DNA from: Allodiplogaster sudhausi | Lineage: Eukaryota > Nematoda > Chromadorea > Rhabditida > Diplogasteridae | DNA: 64,000 nt | Assembly: GCA_945643635.1 (NCBI GenBank) | Contig: CALZFC010000001.1 | Span: forward strand, 3,032,501 to 3,096,500 | Direction of reading: 5' to 3' | Shown: one piece after another, positions 1 through 13,654 of the stretch | Position numbering within the stretch: the stretch's first letter is position 1 | Layout of the letters: each line of letters begins with the position of its first letter | Position numbers and translations under genes: made by a program | The notes under the pieces: model-generated | Told to the model about the DNA's origin: nothing | The model's database searches: none | Seen by the model: only the letters and a program-made list of their open reading frames with translations

Positions 1-3000
1 CGACTTCCCGACGCTACTCATGGACTGGATCGAGGGACGAGAACGAAGAAGACTTGCCGAGAAGTACGCTAAGCAGCTCGGGCTCAGGTTGTCTTAAGAG
101 CCCAGTCTCTCGATTACTCTCTTATACTTATAATTTATTTACGCACACCGAACTGAGACGTGGTAGTGAGAGATTTAGCAATGAAAAATAAAACAAATAA
201 ATAAAATGACATTGTGAAATATAGTACAGAATAAGATTAAGAAGAAGACGATATAACGACTGAAGACATGGTGTTTGCAATAAAGTTAAATAACTTGGCG
301 ACGCGAATAAAGAGGGATTAGAGCGAACTTTCAATATAGTAGTTGGGTAAGCACGTTTAAACAAAAAGCATCGAGTTCTAGAACGACGGAAATTGAAGTG
401 ATGGGGGAATTTAACGCTCATCCTCTCATTTACGCACTGAATATTTAAACATACATTTCATGTATGTTTTCAAGCTGCACTTTTTGCCAAACTAAGCTTT
501 TTAGTTAAACTCTAATTAAATAGCGTTGGAATTAGATCAAAACACAGTTCTCATTGACGACTCTTTCTCAAACTTTATTCTCTTAATTCAAAGTAGGAAG
601 AAAAAAATATTATTTAAAATGCAGTGTGCAAGATCCATTTATTATTACGGGACGGTGTATATTGGAATATTTTTTAACTTACGGTAAAAGTTAATCGATC
701 AACAGGTATCTAAGTGACTATCTGCATACGCGAGGGCAGACAACGCCGTGCTTCGCTGGCGACAAGATGAACGCGGACGAGGAGGGCATGCGGGACATTC
801 TTGATGCGTATGAGACTCGTTGTTGTCTTCCCGTTGTTTGCTCTTTTCTTCTTCTTCTTCTTCTTTTTATTATTGTTCTTTTGTTGCTTTTTATTATTTT
901 TACAGGCGTTCATTTCTTATTTCCGTTTCCTCATTTGTATACTATGTATAGTCTATATTCAAAGGCTATATGACGCGATTTGCGAGAGAATCGCATGGAA
1001 GCTAAAGAGCAGGGGACCAGGCAAAAATAGATTTCGATCATAATCGCTTTTTATTAGCACTTTATAACACGGCGAGACGACTGGAATGGGTCCGGGAGTC
1101 TAAAACCGTCATTTCGGCTGTGCGAGATTGAAAATTCGTGAGCTCGGTGAGACTTGTCGAGACGTTCTCAGTTTCGCGCTTAATGAAATAATAATTATGA
1201 ATATTTTGGCATTAATAGACAAGATATTCTTTTAAAAAGCTGGCTAATTATTATTTAAAAGTATTCACTGTTAGAGTCTCAGGGTCCTCTAAATTTTGGA
1301 GAAGCGTCGCTAGGTTAAATGGCATTTTGTCACGTGATTTCTATCCTAAGTTGTTGAGCTGAAAATTATCTTTTTAATAAGCTATAGTACGGCCGACCAG
1401 TCCTTAGGTCCGAGTTCAATGCTCGGCGGTAACAAATTTTTGCCCGCCCGTAGGAAGCATTTTTTGCATATAAATTGTATTTAAAGGAAGTATCCGGCGA
1501 ATAATTATACAGTAGCGCTAGAGAACCAGTTTGAACGCGCGCGCTCATAAAGTTGCCTGTCGCTCGGGCGAGAGAGCATGTGACATAGGAGGGCGGCTAT
1601 GACCTATCGTAACTAATTCTCCACCCGCCAGTTTTCACGCTACTATTGCTAAGAATGTAATGAAAGAAAAGCGCTCAAACTTTCTGGTAATATGTTTTAC
1701 GCGAAGATGAACTAATGCACATAGAACAAAACATAGGTTAATTATTCCTTAAAGTGAATATTTTCAGATTCTAATTAGGCAGCTTTATAAAACAATATCT
1801 TGTATATTTATAATAAAAATTTCAGAATTATTGTTCTATAATGCGCGAAACTGTGAAAGCGATGTGCTCCCACCGAGCTCTTGTATTTTAAACTTCGCAC
1901 AGCTGGCCAAAATGGCGTTTTTTAGACTTCCACTCGTTTCTCGGTGTTAAAAAGTACCTGTGAACAGCTTTTGAGCGAAATCTAATTTTGCCGGTTCCCC
2001 GGCCATTTTGATTTTCCATCCTCTTCTTCAGTAACCCGATAGCCACGAGACGCCTCTCACTGCTTCACGAACTTGTGCGCGGTCTTGGCGCGCTCAAGTT
2101 CGCGAAGCCGCTTCAGAATGGAACGCTTGCCACTTTTAATAAGGGAAAAAAAATAGAAGAAAAATTGACGATTCGTCATTTCTCGTCTTATGCATGGAGA
2201 GAGAGGTGGGGGGAGAGAGCCTAGAGTAAAGAAAGATCAAATAATTGTAACTCATTCGCTCTGGCTGCTACACAGGAGTTTTAGACTCGACTGACCTCAC
2301 CACAAAAGGACAATTGCATAGTTTTTTCTCTCTCTCTCATCATATTCCCCTCTCAAAAGCGCAAGATATCGTACTGCGAGACGCGCTCACCTGCAACCTC
2401 TTGCTGTACTCCCGAGTCCTCCAGAACTGTTTTATCATTATTTCATGTTCTGTTCCGGCCTTCTTACATACTTACATTGGGATGGAAGATGTGTTCGGAA
2501 TTCGGGATGTACACCAGGGAAAGAATATTGCAGATATATTTATTCCCAAATTCTTACATTGCATACCTATTCATTCTAGTGAGATACACATTACTCCGCA
2601 ATGTAAGCCCTCGTTCCTTCTAGTTACTGGAGTCTCAGCGAACCCTGGCATCACAGCTGATAGCTGGCACCAATTTGTCGTCGGCGGTTAACGCTACAAG
2701 AGCAGAGGCAGCTCTTATCGGCAATTTGCTTCGTATCGACTGTGACACGTGGCAGGAGAAACTGGAACAGGTGTGCGTGTGTGTCTTCTTCCTTTAACAA
2801 ATTATTTTTTTTATTTGTCATTTATAAACATCAAAATATGTTGAATGGCAGCAATCAATAGAATTATCAAGATATCTTTGAGTTTAACGAAAAAATTAAT
2901 AAATAAAGCCTGCATATCTATATTGCTCTTACATGCGATGTTTAGTGCTATAACATGAACGCTTCCGTGCTGGCCGACGGCAAGCTCTACTGGTGCCTTA

Positions 3001-4275
3001 CACATTATCAACCGACTCCATATTTTAGAAGGTTTATGTTCACTTATATTAAAGCTCAAACATATTTTCAAGGGCATTAGTTCAAAGTTGCTGAGAGACA
3101 AAATTGTTTAGTCCTGTGATCTCGACAATTTTGTCCAAGTTTCGCGCGCAATTCTGGCGCACGGACGACTTCAACCGCCATCTTCTCTATGCCGTCTTCC
3201 CGGAGAGACTGAACATTGCTGCGTTTTCTGGCAAGGAGGTGTGCAAATGTGTTACATGTGTTTTTTCTGTTGCTATATTTGTTCTCGATATTTCTTTGTT
3301 GAACTTGAGGCAAGAAAAGTCGTTTTATAGGTGTAAAATTAAATTATATTTGTTGTGCCCTTCCAGGAGAGGGACAGGGAATATAGTGCGGGAAGATGAG
3401 GCGAGCAGCAGAGAGAGGATTATTGTAGAAGAGGGAAAAGAAGAGAGAGAGAGAGCAGAGGAGATCGCCGGTCGCTACATAACAATATTTAACATTATTA
3501 CTATTTTTGCCACATTGATTAGTGTTTATGTCTGTTTTCTCAGCATTTACGCGTTTTTGTGAGACGTCCAGCAAGTAGCGGCGTGAATGGCACGGCGAAC
3601 GAATGGCCATGGCTCGACGCGCGGACGACGCTGCTCGAGTTGATCGATGCAGAGGTTCATTTTGTCAATTTATTGAACATCCAGACTTAGTTCCTTATGG
3701 AAGTGAACACTGACACTCTTCATGCAAATTGAACACATAACTTTGATTGTTATAAATCGAACATTGACAGTTTCAGTTTTTTTTCAATTTTGTGACATGA
3801 CCATGTTACGTTTAAAAACAGATAAAATTAGTTATATAAGTATTGGCATCTTGCCAGGTCTTCTACACTCCGCTTGCGCCATGCACACGTGGCCAGCTAC
3901 CATCCGATTGCATCGCAAGCCTCACCGATCCGGCACACATTGAAGCCATGCGGCCATTCCTAGACGACCCCAAACTCCACAAGCAAGGGTAAGTAACAAT
4001 TGATATGATTTTTGGGGTTAGTATCGATTGAAAAAATTGATGATAATGTCGCCGTGTAAAACTTGATATTTGTAATTTAAAAAATAAGAAGAAAACAAGA
4101 TAACTAATTGGAAGACAAACGAGCACCAACTTCATGCTGCTCGCAACGACCAACTTCTCGACTCAAGAGTACGCTAGCCTCTCGGCCTACTACGGCGAGA
4201 CGGCGAATCGAGAGCGATTCATCAAGGTAAATTGCCATTTTGATACTTGAAACAAAAAAGTAAGTTATATATAAG

Positions 4276-4328
<53 letters not shown>

Positions 4329-6099
4329 GATTCATTGTCTCAACGGCTAGTGGTCTCGGCTCTAGCGGCTATAGCGGCAACGATCCAAATAATCTCGTGG
4401 TCGCTATAGTCGCCCTAGCCGGAGACCCTTGCTGAGCGGTACTGTGCACACCTATATATCAATATAATCTGTAAAAGAAATGATTTATGTCTAATATTTG
4501 GTGGCGAGACATGTGCCCCTTTCAGGCGATTCAAAGTATTCGCTCAATACTCTTGCGTACGGTCGACGACTCCGATGCACTGCTGACGGCGTGAGTAGCA
4601 TAACTTTGATTGTTCCGCTTCGAGCACAATGAGCATTAAAGGAGCTGTCCATGGAGATTACAATATTGCTGTATTTCTGGTAATACTATCCGGTCCAGCT
4701 AGAAACATCGATAGCAAAAGTAAGAATGCAACCTGAACGGCCCCTGAGGAGAAAAACCACATTTTCCCCAGGCCGTACTGTAGAATTTAGGGAGTGACGT
4801 CATCACCCCTTGCCTATTTTGTCCGCATGCACACTCTCATCCTACCAGAAAGAAGGTGATAACTAGGTGTGAAGCGACAAGCCACGCTTGAGATTCGAGG
4901 GAAGAGAAGCGAGGCAGAGAGAAAAAGGGTCACAACGTCTAGTTTGTTGTGATGGATACTGTGCTAGCATACCGCCAAAACTCTTTGCAATATCATGCGG
5001 GAATTCAAACGTTAATTCTCCACAAGCGGGTTCTAAACTCCATGGAGAGTTCCTTTAAAAGGAAAATGAACAACGATTGTCTCGTTTTGATGACAATGTT
5101 TCTGTCTCAAGTTAGTTTTCTTTAATAAGGCAATAATAAACCGCGCTTTCCCCCAGTCTTCGCGCTTTCGTCGAAAGTCCTCTGGTGGCCGTGCTGCTCA
5201 ACGGCACGGAAGCACTCGCAAATCTCGAGGACGTCCGCATATGTCTCAAGCAGAAGGTCAAGGAGATGCACACATTATTCGAGGTGTTTTTTTAATTACA
5301 TACATATGTATTTATTTGTTCATTTTTAATCGACGTTCAGAATTATTCTGTTTGTACTTAATAGATGGTTCTTTATAATGAAAAAATATTAGTCTTGTTA
5401 ATGGAACAATTGTGTTCTTGCTTTGAGAGTAATACTTTTATAACGTTACAAGAGCGACCTCTTCGCGCCTGCGAAGAAGTACGGCAATGAGACCAAGGCA
5501 ACAGCCTTACTGGAGGGAATGATCGCCTCGCGTAATGCGAGTGCCTTCCGACCAGGCGACGATTACTTGCGGTTGGCGAAATTAAGTGACACATCTGAAA
5601 GTAGAAAACAAAATTGTCACAATCTTTGAGACAATAAATCTCTATTGATTTATGTGCTAGATATATTTACATATATACACATATCGGCTTCTTTAAATTG
5701 CAAAGCCAACAACGTATTAAGCATTGTTCAGAAAAAGCCACCAACTTTGCGTTCTTTAAAAATATTTTAAAATAAAGATGCTAGAATGATTAAACGAACG
5801 CTGCCAGATCCAACTTCGCGCTGCTCCGTGTCAGCTTCCGGGGTCGCAATCTGCAGCAAATCAGGCAGTACACTGCTTACGGCATCTCCAACTTTCTTTG
5901 TCGGTCGTTTTCGATTTATCTAATGATATACCGTAATCCCTTGTCTTCGTTTCAAGACAAAAATAGATTTGAACGATCTCTCTTTTCCACAGCGGATCTC
6001 GGCGGAACGATCGGCCTCTACTTTGGCGCAACGGTCATCACGGTCTTCGAGCTATTCGCCTTCCAGGTTGACCGGCTCCGATTCAAGGACGCCGAGTGA
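1..6099 (+). CDS. DEG/ENaC channel gene 1, 3' portion, intact as seen
   Basis: Fourteen exons join in one open phase: 1-87, 706-818, 2043-2074, 2624-2770, 2946-3031, 3112-3238, 3544-3654, 3858-3988, 4115-4226, 4526-4590, 5157-5283, 5453-5571, 5808-5899, 5993-6099 (TGA). They give 484 codons; the 5' part lies outside the window. The C-terminus shows the DEG/ENaC signature: a DDYLRSNFALLRVSF block, then NFLSDLGGTIGLYFGATVI as the pre-TM2/TM2 segment, then a short cytosolic tail. Members are trimeric amiloride-sensitive cation channels of the plasma membrane. The filter position reads G-A-T, where G-A-S is usual. Upstream exons encode extracellular sequence with N-glycosylation sites (NGT, NFS) and no family match I recognise. 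The splice from 2043-2074 is the weakest: sequence conserved with gene 2 continues to about 2138, but no GT donor is present there. An AATAAA lies near 6348. The paralogue at 8400-26706 supports every boundary. Confidence 0.8.
1385..1440 (+). repeat. tRNA-like element (T-arm only clear)
   Basis: Within gene 1 intron 2. CCGAGTTCAATGCTCGG forms a perfect 5-bp T-stem with a 7-nt loop and resembles a pol III B box. The remaining cloverleaf is not convincing, so this is at most a SINE head or tRNA relic. Confidence 0.3.
1520..1605 (+). repeat. dispersed GCGAGAGAGCA repeat copy
   Basis: Diverged copy of a roughly 80-bp dispersed repeat: TTTGAACGCGCGC, then TTGCCTG, then GCGAGAGAGCATGTGA. Other copies lie at about 8590, 13660 (reverse), 25500, 39110 (reverse), 48590 and 50740. 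Confidence 0.5.
4266..4324. repeat. (TA)n microsatellite
   Basis: About 28 TA dinucleotides in the gene 1 intron between the exons ending at 4226 and starting at 4526. Gene 2 has no such tract at the equivalent position. Confidence 0.9.
4640..5054. mobile_element. MITE, TTAA target duplication, AGGARCT termini
   Basis: A 415-bp insertion in a gene 1 intron. Left tip AGGAGCTGTCCATGGAG matches the reverse complement of the right tip (AGGAACTCTCCATGGAG). Both ends abut TTAA (4636-4639 and 5055-5058). There is no coding capacity. A similar tip, TTAAAGGAGCTATCC, occurs at about 63796. Confidence 0.7.
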
Positions 6100-8399
6100 A
6101 ATGTGTCGAGATCAAAATGCACCATGGTTGTAACTGTAAAAGAAACACAATGTATTTGTTATATCCTACCAAATTTGTCACGAAGGTGATTTACATACAT
6201 ACATATGTATGTACATGTCTAGATGTAATGAATATCCAACTAATGTCATGGAGATATTAAACTATATTTAAAAATTTTAAGTACAACTGTATATATTATA
6301 GTACAACTGTATATATTATAGTATATGATATCTTTTCACGAGCATCTTTGTAATAAATTTTGGGAGATCTACCTTTTTCCGAGTCATCTCGAAGATCTCT
6401 TTCTACCATTTACTACATTCAAGAATTCTCACTGTTAAATGTTTTATGTCTGTAAAAAAAGAAGAGTATTTCTGCAATTACCTGCTGTTTTTTTTTGCAT
6501 TTTGCATCGACGATTGCTTCTGGCCAGAGCAATAAAGCCTTTGCTTGTTTTCGTGCGACGTCATAATTTGCATCATGCATACGGAGTGAAACATAAAGAA
6601 CATGAACGAACGATACATTCACACAATCAGGAGCGACAAAAATATGAGGACAAATGAGTAACGAATAGATTGAGCGGGAGAGGGAGAAAGAGAACAAGAA
6701 AACGAGAGTGTCTCAAGGGTGGGCGAGAGAACAAAGTACAGAGAGAAAGAGAGCGAGAGAGAGAGAGAGTGTGAGAGAGAGAGAGAGAGAACTTGAACCG
6801 GTGTATACAAAATAATCAAACGCAAAAGTTGATAGCGCTATAGTCCAAATATGATAGAGGTGGAAATTATATTTACTTGGCTTTCTTTTTCTCATTCATA
6901 AAAAAAAAATTCTTCAGCAAACGTCCACCATAAATCATACATGGTCCATCTTTCGAATATAATTTTAGCTGCCATTAAGAATTGTCTGGATCCCGAGAGC
7001 ACTTTGTTGCTTGGTTTCCAGAAATTTATGCTTGTGTTTTGCTGCATATGCGTAAGACGATGTAAAATTCCGCCTTTTCTACGCAACGAACTCTGTTTTA
7101 TGCCTGTAGCTGCACCATGTTATTTTTGGCCGAATTAACGAGAATATATCATCCGGAGTTCCATGCCGAGTTTTTCAGAGTAATATATAAATATGTTTAT
7201 ATTGTCAATGCAACCGCCGTTGTAAAGTGTCGCTTTTTTGAGGGGGAACACACATAAAATCTCAAAAAGAATAGAAATAGCGTCACTTTGACGCATTCTC
7301 CCTCCTTCTCTTTCTCCCATTTTCTCTTGCTTACGATTAGATATTCCTCCTGCAGGTATCTCATCCGTCTTTTGGAAGAATGAGAGATTATAATCTATGC
7401 ATATCGCCTTGCATTAGTAAAGTACCGCTTTTGATTGGTATTCCTGAGGTTGTCACACATCCGGGATAAACCATTACTGCTTACAATTAGTTTCGCCAGA
7501 CATTGGCCAAATGACGAGAGCAATACATGAGAAATGATTTCACTGTGTTCTCTAACGATTGCGGTTGTTGTGAATAATTGCTGTACTTGTTGTGCTCTCT
7601 TGATCTGTCAAATCCTCCATGAGAATCGACAACCGTTGCATGTTAGAGACAGTATGAGTCTTCCTGTCAGAGACGCAGACATTTTGTCTCATCATGGGTG
7701 ACCATCTCAGGATCGCTCCTCAAAAAGTGACACTTCACTTTATAACGGCGCCAGGTGACTGACAGCATTTGTTTCTCTCATCAATTCGGCCAAATTCTTG
7801 TGCCCGCCACGACGCAAAAATAAATATGATGCTTGATAAGTTACGCTTTTTTTCCGATGTAAACGAGGAGTTACTTTTTAATTGACTCTCTCTAATGTGT
7901 TGAACATATGTATATATATATATATATATGTATAAGTATATACGTATGTACATATGTACATACGTAGGCAAGCCTCCAATTTCTACCCCCCTCTTTTGTA
8001 GCAGCACTCCTTTAGAGTGTGATCATATTGGGGAGCACACAAGGTTTTTTTTTTGCTTTTAAGGGGCATAAAAAGCATCCGATAGCTTCGACTCGGCTTT
8101 TCTGGCTAATGCTTTCCTCTCATTGTCCTTATCCATTAGAGGGCGCATGGTGGTGAGACGGCTAGAAAATCTGGCCACGCATTTGACGTTTTGTTCCCGG
8201 AATCAAATTCATTTCGCTATTCAATCTCTTTTTTAGCTTGTTTTTTTGCCTGTTAAATCTGCAATAGCAATTAATTTTGTATGTAAAATTTCCTTCAAAA
8301 TTGGCGCACATTTGTTAATTTGTAATTTTATATAGTTTTATGTATATTCTAAATATGTTGTAAATAAATAAAAAGATAATGTTTGTTATTCTAACTAAG
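6100..8399. other. intergenic stretch between channel genes 1 and 2
   Basis: No coding segment can be supported. It contains the 3' flank of gene 1, a short duplicated GTACAACTGTATATATTATA unit (about 6281-6320), a (GA)n tract (about 6735-6790) and an ACATATGTATGT palindrome. The start codon of gene 2 should lie here or be supplied by an undetected short exon, but I could not find it. Confidence 0.6.
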
Positions 8400-8587
8400 C
8401 GCTCCTTCTCGATCGCCATTTACGAGTTCAACAGCATCTCGACGATGAAGCGTCTTCCTTCAATCGCTTCTGCGAGTTCACGACGCTCAACGGCGTGCGC
8501 TTCGTGCACACCAAGTATCCCGTCTGGTTTAGGTGCCTGTTTTTCGGTTTCTAAAATTTGTCGTTTTTAAAGAAACCAAATACTGGC

Positions 8588-8645
8588 ATTTGAGTTCGCA
8601 TCTTTTGCCTGACACAAGGATTAGAGAGCCTGTGTGATATACATA
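8588..8645 (+). repeat. dispersed TTGCCTG/GAGAGC repeat copy
   Basis: Copy of the dispersed family in gene 2 intron 1: a GAGTTCGCATC core, then TTTTGCCTGACACAAGG and AGAGAGCCTGTGTGATA. Confidence 0.45.
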
Positions 8646-9577
8646 TGTATGTAGCTCTATAATCCTAACGATAAGACGTAGCCACAATTGTCTCGAAAAG
8701 TGATAGCAAATAGATGCCGGTTGAGTGCCATGCTCCCTTGATTTATTAATAAATATTTTGCGACATATTTGTTGTTGTTTGTAAAGTATATTTTAAAAAC
8801 ACATTTATCCTACTAGGCTCATGGCCGGCGCCATTCTCCTGTGCAGCTTAGGCTTCATGATTAATCAGATACGCGAAATCATTACAAAGCTCGTGCAACA
8901 GCCGCTGGCCGTCGACATCACTCAGGTATTGTTTAGAGAAAGTAGTGATTGAAAAGCAATGATTAAAGCAATCGATAAAAATTATTTTTAGACTATAAAC
9001 GTCTCTCTTCGCTACCCGATCATGCTCATCTGTCAGGAACGTCAAAACGAGTAGGATTTGCTATTAGTGACATGTTATAAGTAATGCATTTAAGATCAGA
9101 GATCAATGTTTAATTATCAATGATCCATTCAGAGGTCTCTTAACGCTTCCACCAAAGAACGATGGCGTCTTCACAATTCAGCAGCGAATTTCATTGGCCA
9201 GCCTTAATGTAGGATTTAAAAGCTATTTTCGAAAATATATATATATTTTGTAAAATCTGGTTTTATTCGGCTTTATCGGTGTCATTACACAGCCGTCAAT
9301 CGTGCAAGGCTTTCTCGATAGCTTTCCCGCAACGTATGCCGATCTCGAACAATGGGCCAACCTGCTACAAGGAGAAGCGGTTTGGAGATTGAAAAAAAAA
9401 ATTATTTGTTAAACACTGAAAAATTATTCTTCAAAATAATGCAATTTCTTTTGATTTTTTTTTTTCAAACTGCATTTCAATTGATGTAGAATCACTTTCG
9501 CTGTAGAATAAGCAACCTGGCGCAAGAAACGCCAGCGTCATTCCCGACATTGCGGCCAAGATCAGCCGCGGCATTAA

Positions 9578-10679
9578 TCTTACCGTTTGTCCAAGACATG
9601 TCAAGGACAATCGGTCACGACCGTTCTTGGTCATGACCATGTCAAGGACACGTCAAGGACATGTCATGGACACCTGCGCATATGCGCTTTAAAATACTTT
9701 TTTGACATTTTCAGCTCTTTTTAATGTTATTCTATATTTATTTCACAAGAATAATCAAATTAAAAAAAAGAGAAACAAAAACGGTTCACATTAAGTCCAC
9801 TTTTGAAAAAAAATTCAACTTTTTAAGTCGAAGTGCACCAGACAGGTTATCTAATTATGCACCAAGCAATTGGATGAGGGTCACCCCATCCGACAGGAGA
9901 AACAGGCTGCAACTTGTCGTTTGCTCGTCCTAAGTCCTTCCTGCAAGCCAGTTTCCCTGTATCTTCTCATGCACAACCACATCTCAAGAAATTCTTAGAT
10001 GTAACAACATTTATATAGATGTGGCTTCATAACATGAGCATAACAAAAACGGTGGGAGTGAGAAACATAGCAGAGGAACGGGGGGCAGTCCATGCAACAT
10101 TTACGAGCACTGCTTCAATACGACGGCGCCGAGCAGAGGATGCTGCTAAGCCGCGAAGTTGCGAGTTTGTATGAGTTTCTTGTTTTGTTTTCATGAGTTT
10201 CTCATTTTGTTTATGTGTAAACGGTGAGAAAGAAAAAAAAAAAAAAAAAAATCTCTTGACCGGGTGTCGAACCCGCAACCCCGAGATTCCCAACCAAACG
10301 CTTACGCAATACTCTATAGAGGCCTAGGAAAGGCACTATGATACCTTTCTTTTGACGGCGTATGTCGTAAACTGGGTCGCATGCCATAATCTGTCCGGGA
10401 CATCGGTAGTAACCGCGAGCGTGTCACTCTGTGTTCTCCGCGTTTATGCACTCTCTCGCTATGGTCATGACCACGTAAGGGACAAGCCCACAAAAGTGTC
10501 CATGACCTTTGAGATTTTTTTCTTTTTTGTCCAGGACACGTCCATGACATGTCTTAGACATGTCCTAGACCCCTGTGTATTAAGATAGGCAGAAGTGGAT
10601 GTGTTCAGGACATGTGTTCGTTTTATTTTGGTACGGTCATGACCGATTGTCCTTGACATGTCTTGGACAAACGGCAAGA
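9578..10679. mobile_element. TTAA-flanked inverted-repeat element inside gene 2 exon 6
   Basis: Flanked by TTAA at 9574-9577 and 10680-10683. The tips TCTTACCGTTTGTCCAAGAC (left) and TCTTGCCGTTTGTCCAAGAC (right, reversed) are near-identical and continue into GACATGTC-rich inverted arms with GGTCATGACC palindromes. Removing the element and one TTAA restores a 39-codon exon in phase with both neighbours, so it sits in coding sequence. No transposase is visible. The interior carries a tRNA-like unit next to a homopolymer run. Confidence 0.8.
10253..10322 (-). repeat. tRNA-derived unit (SINE head or tRNA pseudogene)
   Basis: Reverse strand: a GCGGGTTCGACACCCGG T-arm with the B box GGTTCGACACC form, a GCGTAAGCGTTTGGTTGGG A-box-like stretch upstream, partial acceptor pairing CTCT/AGAG, and a run of about 20 T directly downstream as a pol III terminator. 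It is nested inside the 9578-10679 element. Confidence 0.5.
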
Positions 10680-13654
10680 TTAATGCTGCGGCAGGACGCT
10701 TTCCCGGAAGTTGTACAGTGTAAGTGTTTATGATACAAACATATATGTATGTATGTATGTATGTACATATTTTTCGTCAATCTAATACATCGTACATTTA
10801 TTTAGCATTAAAATTTTTTTTACATGATTTTGCATTACGAAAGGTTTTTTTGTATGCATATCATATTTCTTGCTCTATAATTTGCTAGTTTTTTGCGTTT
10901 AAATGAGAACGCTTGCATTAGTAATGAATGCAAATGAAACCTGCATAAATTAGTTTTTCGGTGATCCTTTTCCTTTTTAAAGATACAAACGCCATGGTTC
11001 GCGAACGCCCGCCTGACATCGCAGCCGTTGTTGATCGTTGTGGAAGAGCAGCCAAAGATGTCTCCGATGCTAGCAGACGTCAACTTCTATCAGACACTCT
11101 GTGACGAGCGCTACCTCGAACAGCTCTTCAAAGTCGACATTAAGCAATTCGTCAGAGTGAAAGGAAAAAACAGACTTGACAAGTTTATCGATGTGGCTAC
11201 AAGCCGTGATTATTTCAAATAGGCAATAATCACTCCTATCTATGATCACGGTTAGAAGGAAAAAAAATGGCAAAGTATTGGCAATTTAACGAAAGTAAAT
11301 ACAATCATAAAATAAGAGAGATGGAGATTAATTCAGCAGGAGAACGACGCCGTCAATTCTAGTGCGAAAGAATCGCCAAGCGTGTACGGTAGCGTCTCGC
11401 CAGTCGACACCTTCTACAAAACGCGCTATCTGCTTGTGCCGACGCCAAGAACGGCACTCTGTGAGATCCGCAAGTTCCAGCGGAACCTCGCAGACTACGC
11501 ACGACAGGCTGGTTATTTGTATCTTTTCCCCTAAAACCTCTCCGAATCCCTCTCTCTCTCTCGCTCTCTCGTCTTCCTGTGATCACTGTGTGCTTAGACA
11601 ACAAAATTTTCTTGACCGCATTCTGTAGTTTCGATGTGCAAACGGAATATCTTCGAAATTTTCCTGGTCTTGGTAAATAATGCAGAATTGTTTTCTGTAT
11701 GTATGTATCTTTTTAACAAGAATATGTTGTATATATGGGTGGGAGTGTTGAGGAATAATTTTCTTTTAGCTGGGCAACTACAGCACACTTCTGAAGGAGT
11801 CGAATCGATTCGTGGAACCCGACAACATTATACCAAGGTTTGAAACGATCAAAACCATAAAATAGGTGAGAGGAAAGATGCAGACTTGCATGTGCAGTAA
11901 CTCACTCGCACCCAAGAGTGCGCGTGTCTTTCAGATGCAACTGGGCACGTCCACTGGACACACAAAATTACGGCTGCAATATTTCCGCCGTGGTTGGTTT
12001 TGCAATGAAACGGGCATTTAAGTAGTAGTATTCATTCATCATATTGGATGAAATATTTATAATTTTGCCTCAAATTGAGCTGCGATGAAATAGTGAAACT
12101 ATGGAAGCAATATGAACCACATATGAAGTCATTTTGACTTAGGTTTGTTATTTTCGGAAAACAAATATATGTAAATACCCACACAATTAAGCGACATAAT
12201 CAATTAATAAACATTTCATCCAATATCTCGCTAATACAGACAACAAGTCGTGGACACTGCCTCCGTATCCAGTCGGCAGACTATCAGAAAGATCTACAGC
12301 ACTCGAACATCACAAGTAAGGCGGGCGTAGTTGCTCGAAGAGGGAACACTTTTAAGTTGTAATTAAATATTCTTTTTCAAATGTCTGAGAGGGAGCTAAT
12401 TAGAGGAAGAAGAAGAAAAAAAGCACAGATATGTATGTATGTTGTTTATAAACCCTTTACAATTCCTTGCTCTCAGCGGAAGGCCGCTCTGTCTTTCTCT
12501 GGTTCGACACTCGCTACTTTGACGACGGCATTGGCGCGGCCAAGGTGATAATTTTGAAATTAATTATAATTGAGCAATAAATTTGTAATAGTGTTATTTG
12601 TAATCTCTCTCTCCCTCTTCCACTCACTCTCTCTTTCTCACGGACTCTGTCTCTCTCTCTCTTTCTTTCTCTTTCACTTTTTCGCCATCCATCTCCCGGT
12701 CTTGCTCTCTCTCATTCTCAGCTCTACCTGCTACCCGAAGAGAGTGCGCTGGACAACTACGCTCTGTACGAGTCCAAGTCGCTCGACTTGCCGGCCGGCA
12801 ATGACGTCAGCGTCTTCATAACGGGCGAAACTGTCGTGCGTTGTCATTATTCTACTTTCTCTTTAATTTTTTTTGGCAAAGTGCCAAAAGTCTTAATTTT
12901 GTATATATAATTCTTTTTTACTTTCAATGATTTTTTACAATATTTTTTTTAAATAGATTTTTTCACTTTAAATTGTAATTTCATATACAGTTTTTTCATA
13001 TATAGTTAACCCGCGCCTCACGCTTCTGCGGCACTGCATCAACAATTTGTGATCAGCGCGGAGAGCCTTATGACTTTGAGCTTTGCGCCTGGTGCGTTCG
13101 TTCGCAGCTTATTCAGGTTTTAATTTTCCAATTTAAATTTTTTATTCATTCATATTTTTTTAATACAATAACGATTGAGGTAAATAACTACAGATGTAGA
13201 CATATCTGTGGGTCAAATTTATCTGAATGCAAAAAACATATAGATAATTTTGACATGACTAAACTTGAGAGCAAATGCCACAAAATGAATCATGCAGATC
13301 ATTTTGACATGACCACAGAGCAAATGCAACTGCACCTGGGCTTGGTCACCACCTTCTCTACGGAACGCTTCCTACACTGATGGACGCATTCCAGAAGACT
13401 GCAACCTCGCACAGCATTACGCATGCGCTCAGAGCGTTGTTATTCGTTAGTATTTTTATTTTACCTTTATCTTCTTCTTTGTCTTACGATCATTATTATA
13501 TTTCACAGGTTGGTTTTTTTTTTTTTTTTTCTTCTTCTTTCCTCTGAACATTTTTATTTTTAATAATGGCCCTTCACGCAGTCACCAATTGCATTTAATC
13601 AAAGGAACGAGAAACTCAACCGTAATCTGTAGTTGAATAGTATTGGCCACTGTA

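Noticed and set aside
801..1043. Hydrophobic ORF resembling a membrane segment after the first gene 1 exons
   Set aside because: The hydrophobic run is a TTC/TTT-rich intron tract; the phase-correct acceptor is at 2043, supported by gene 2.
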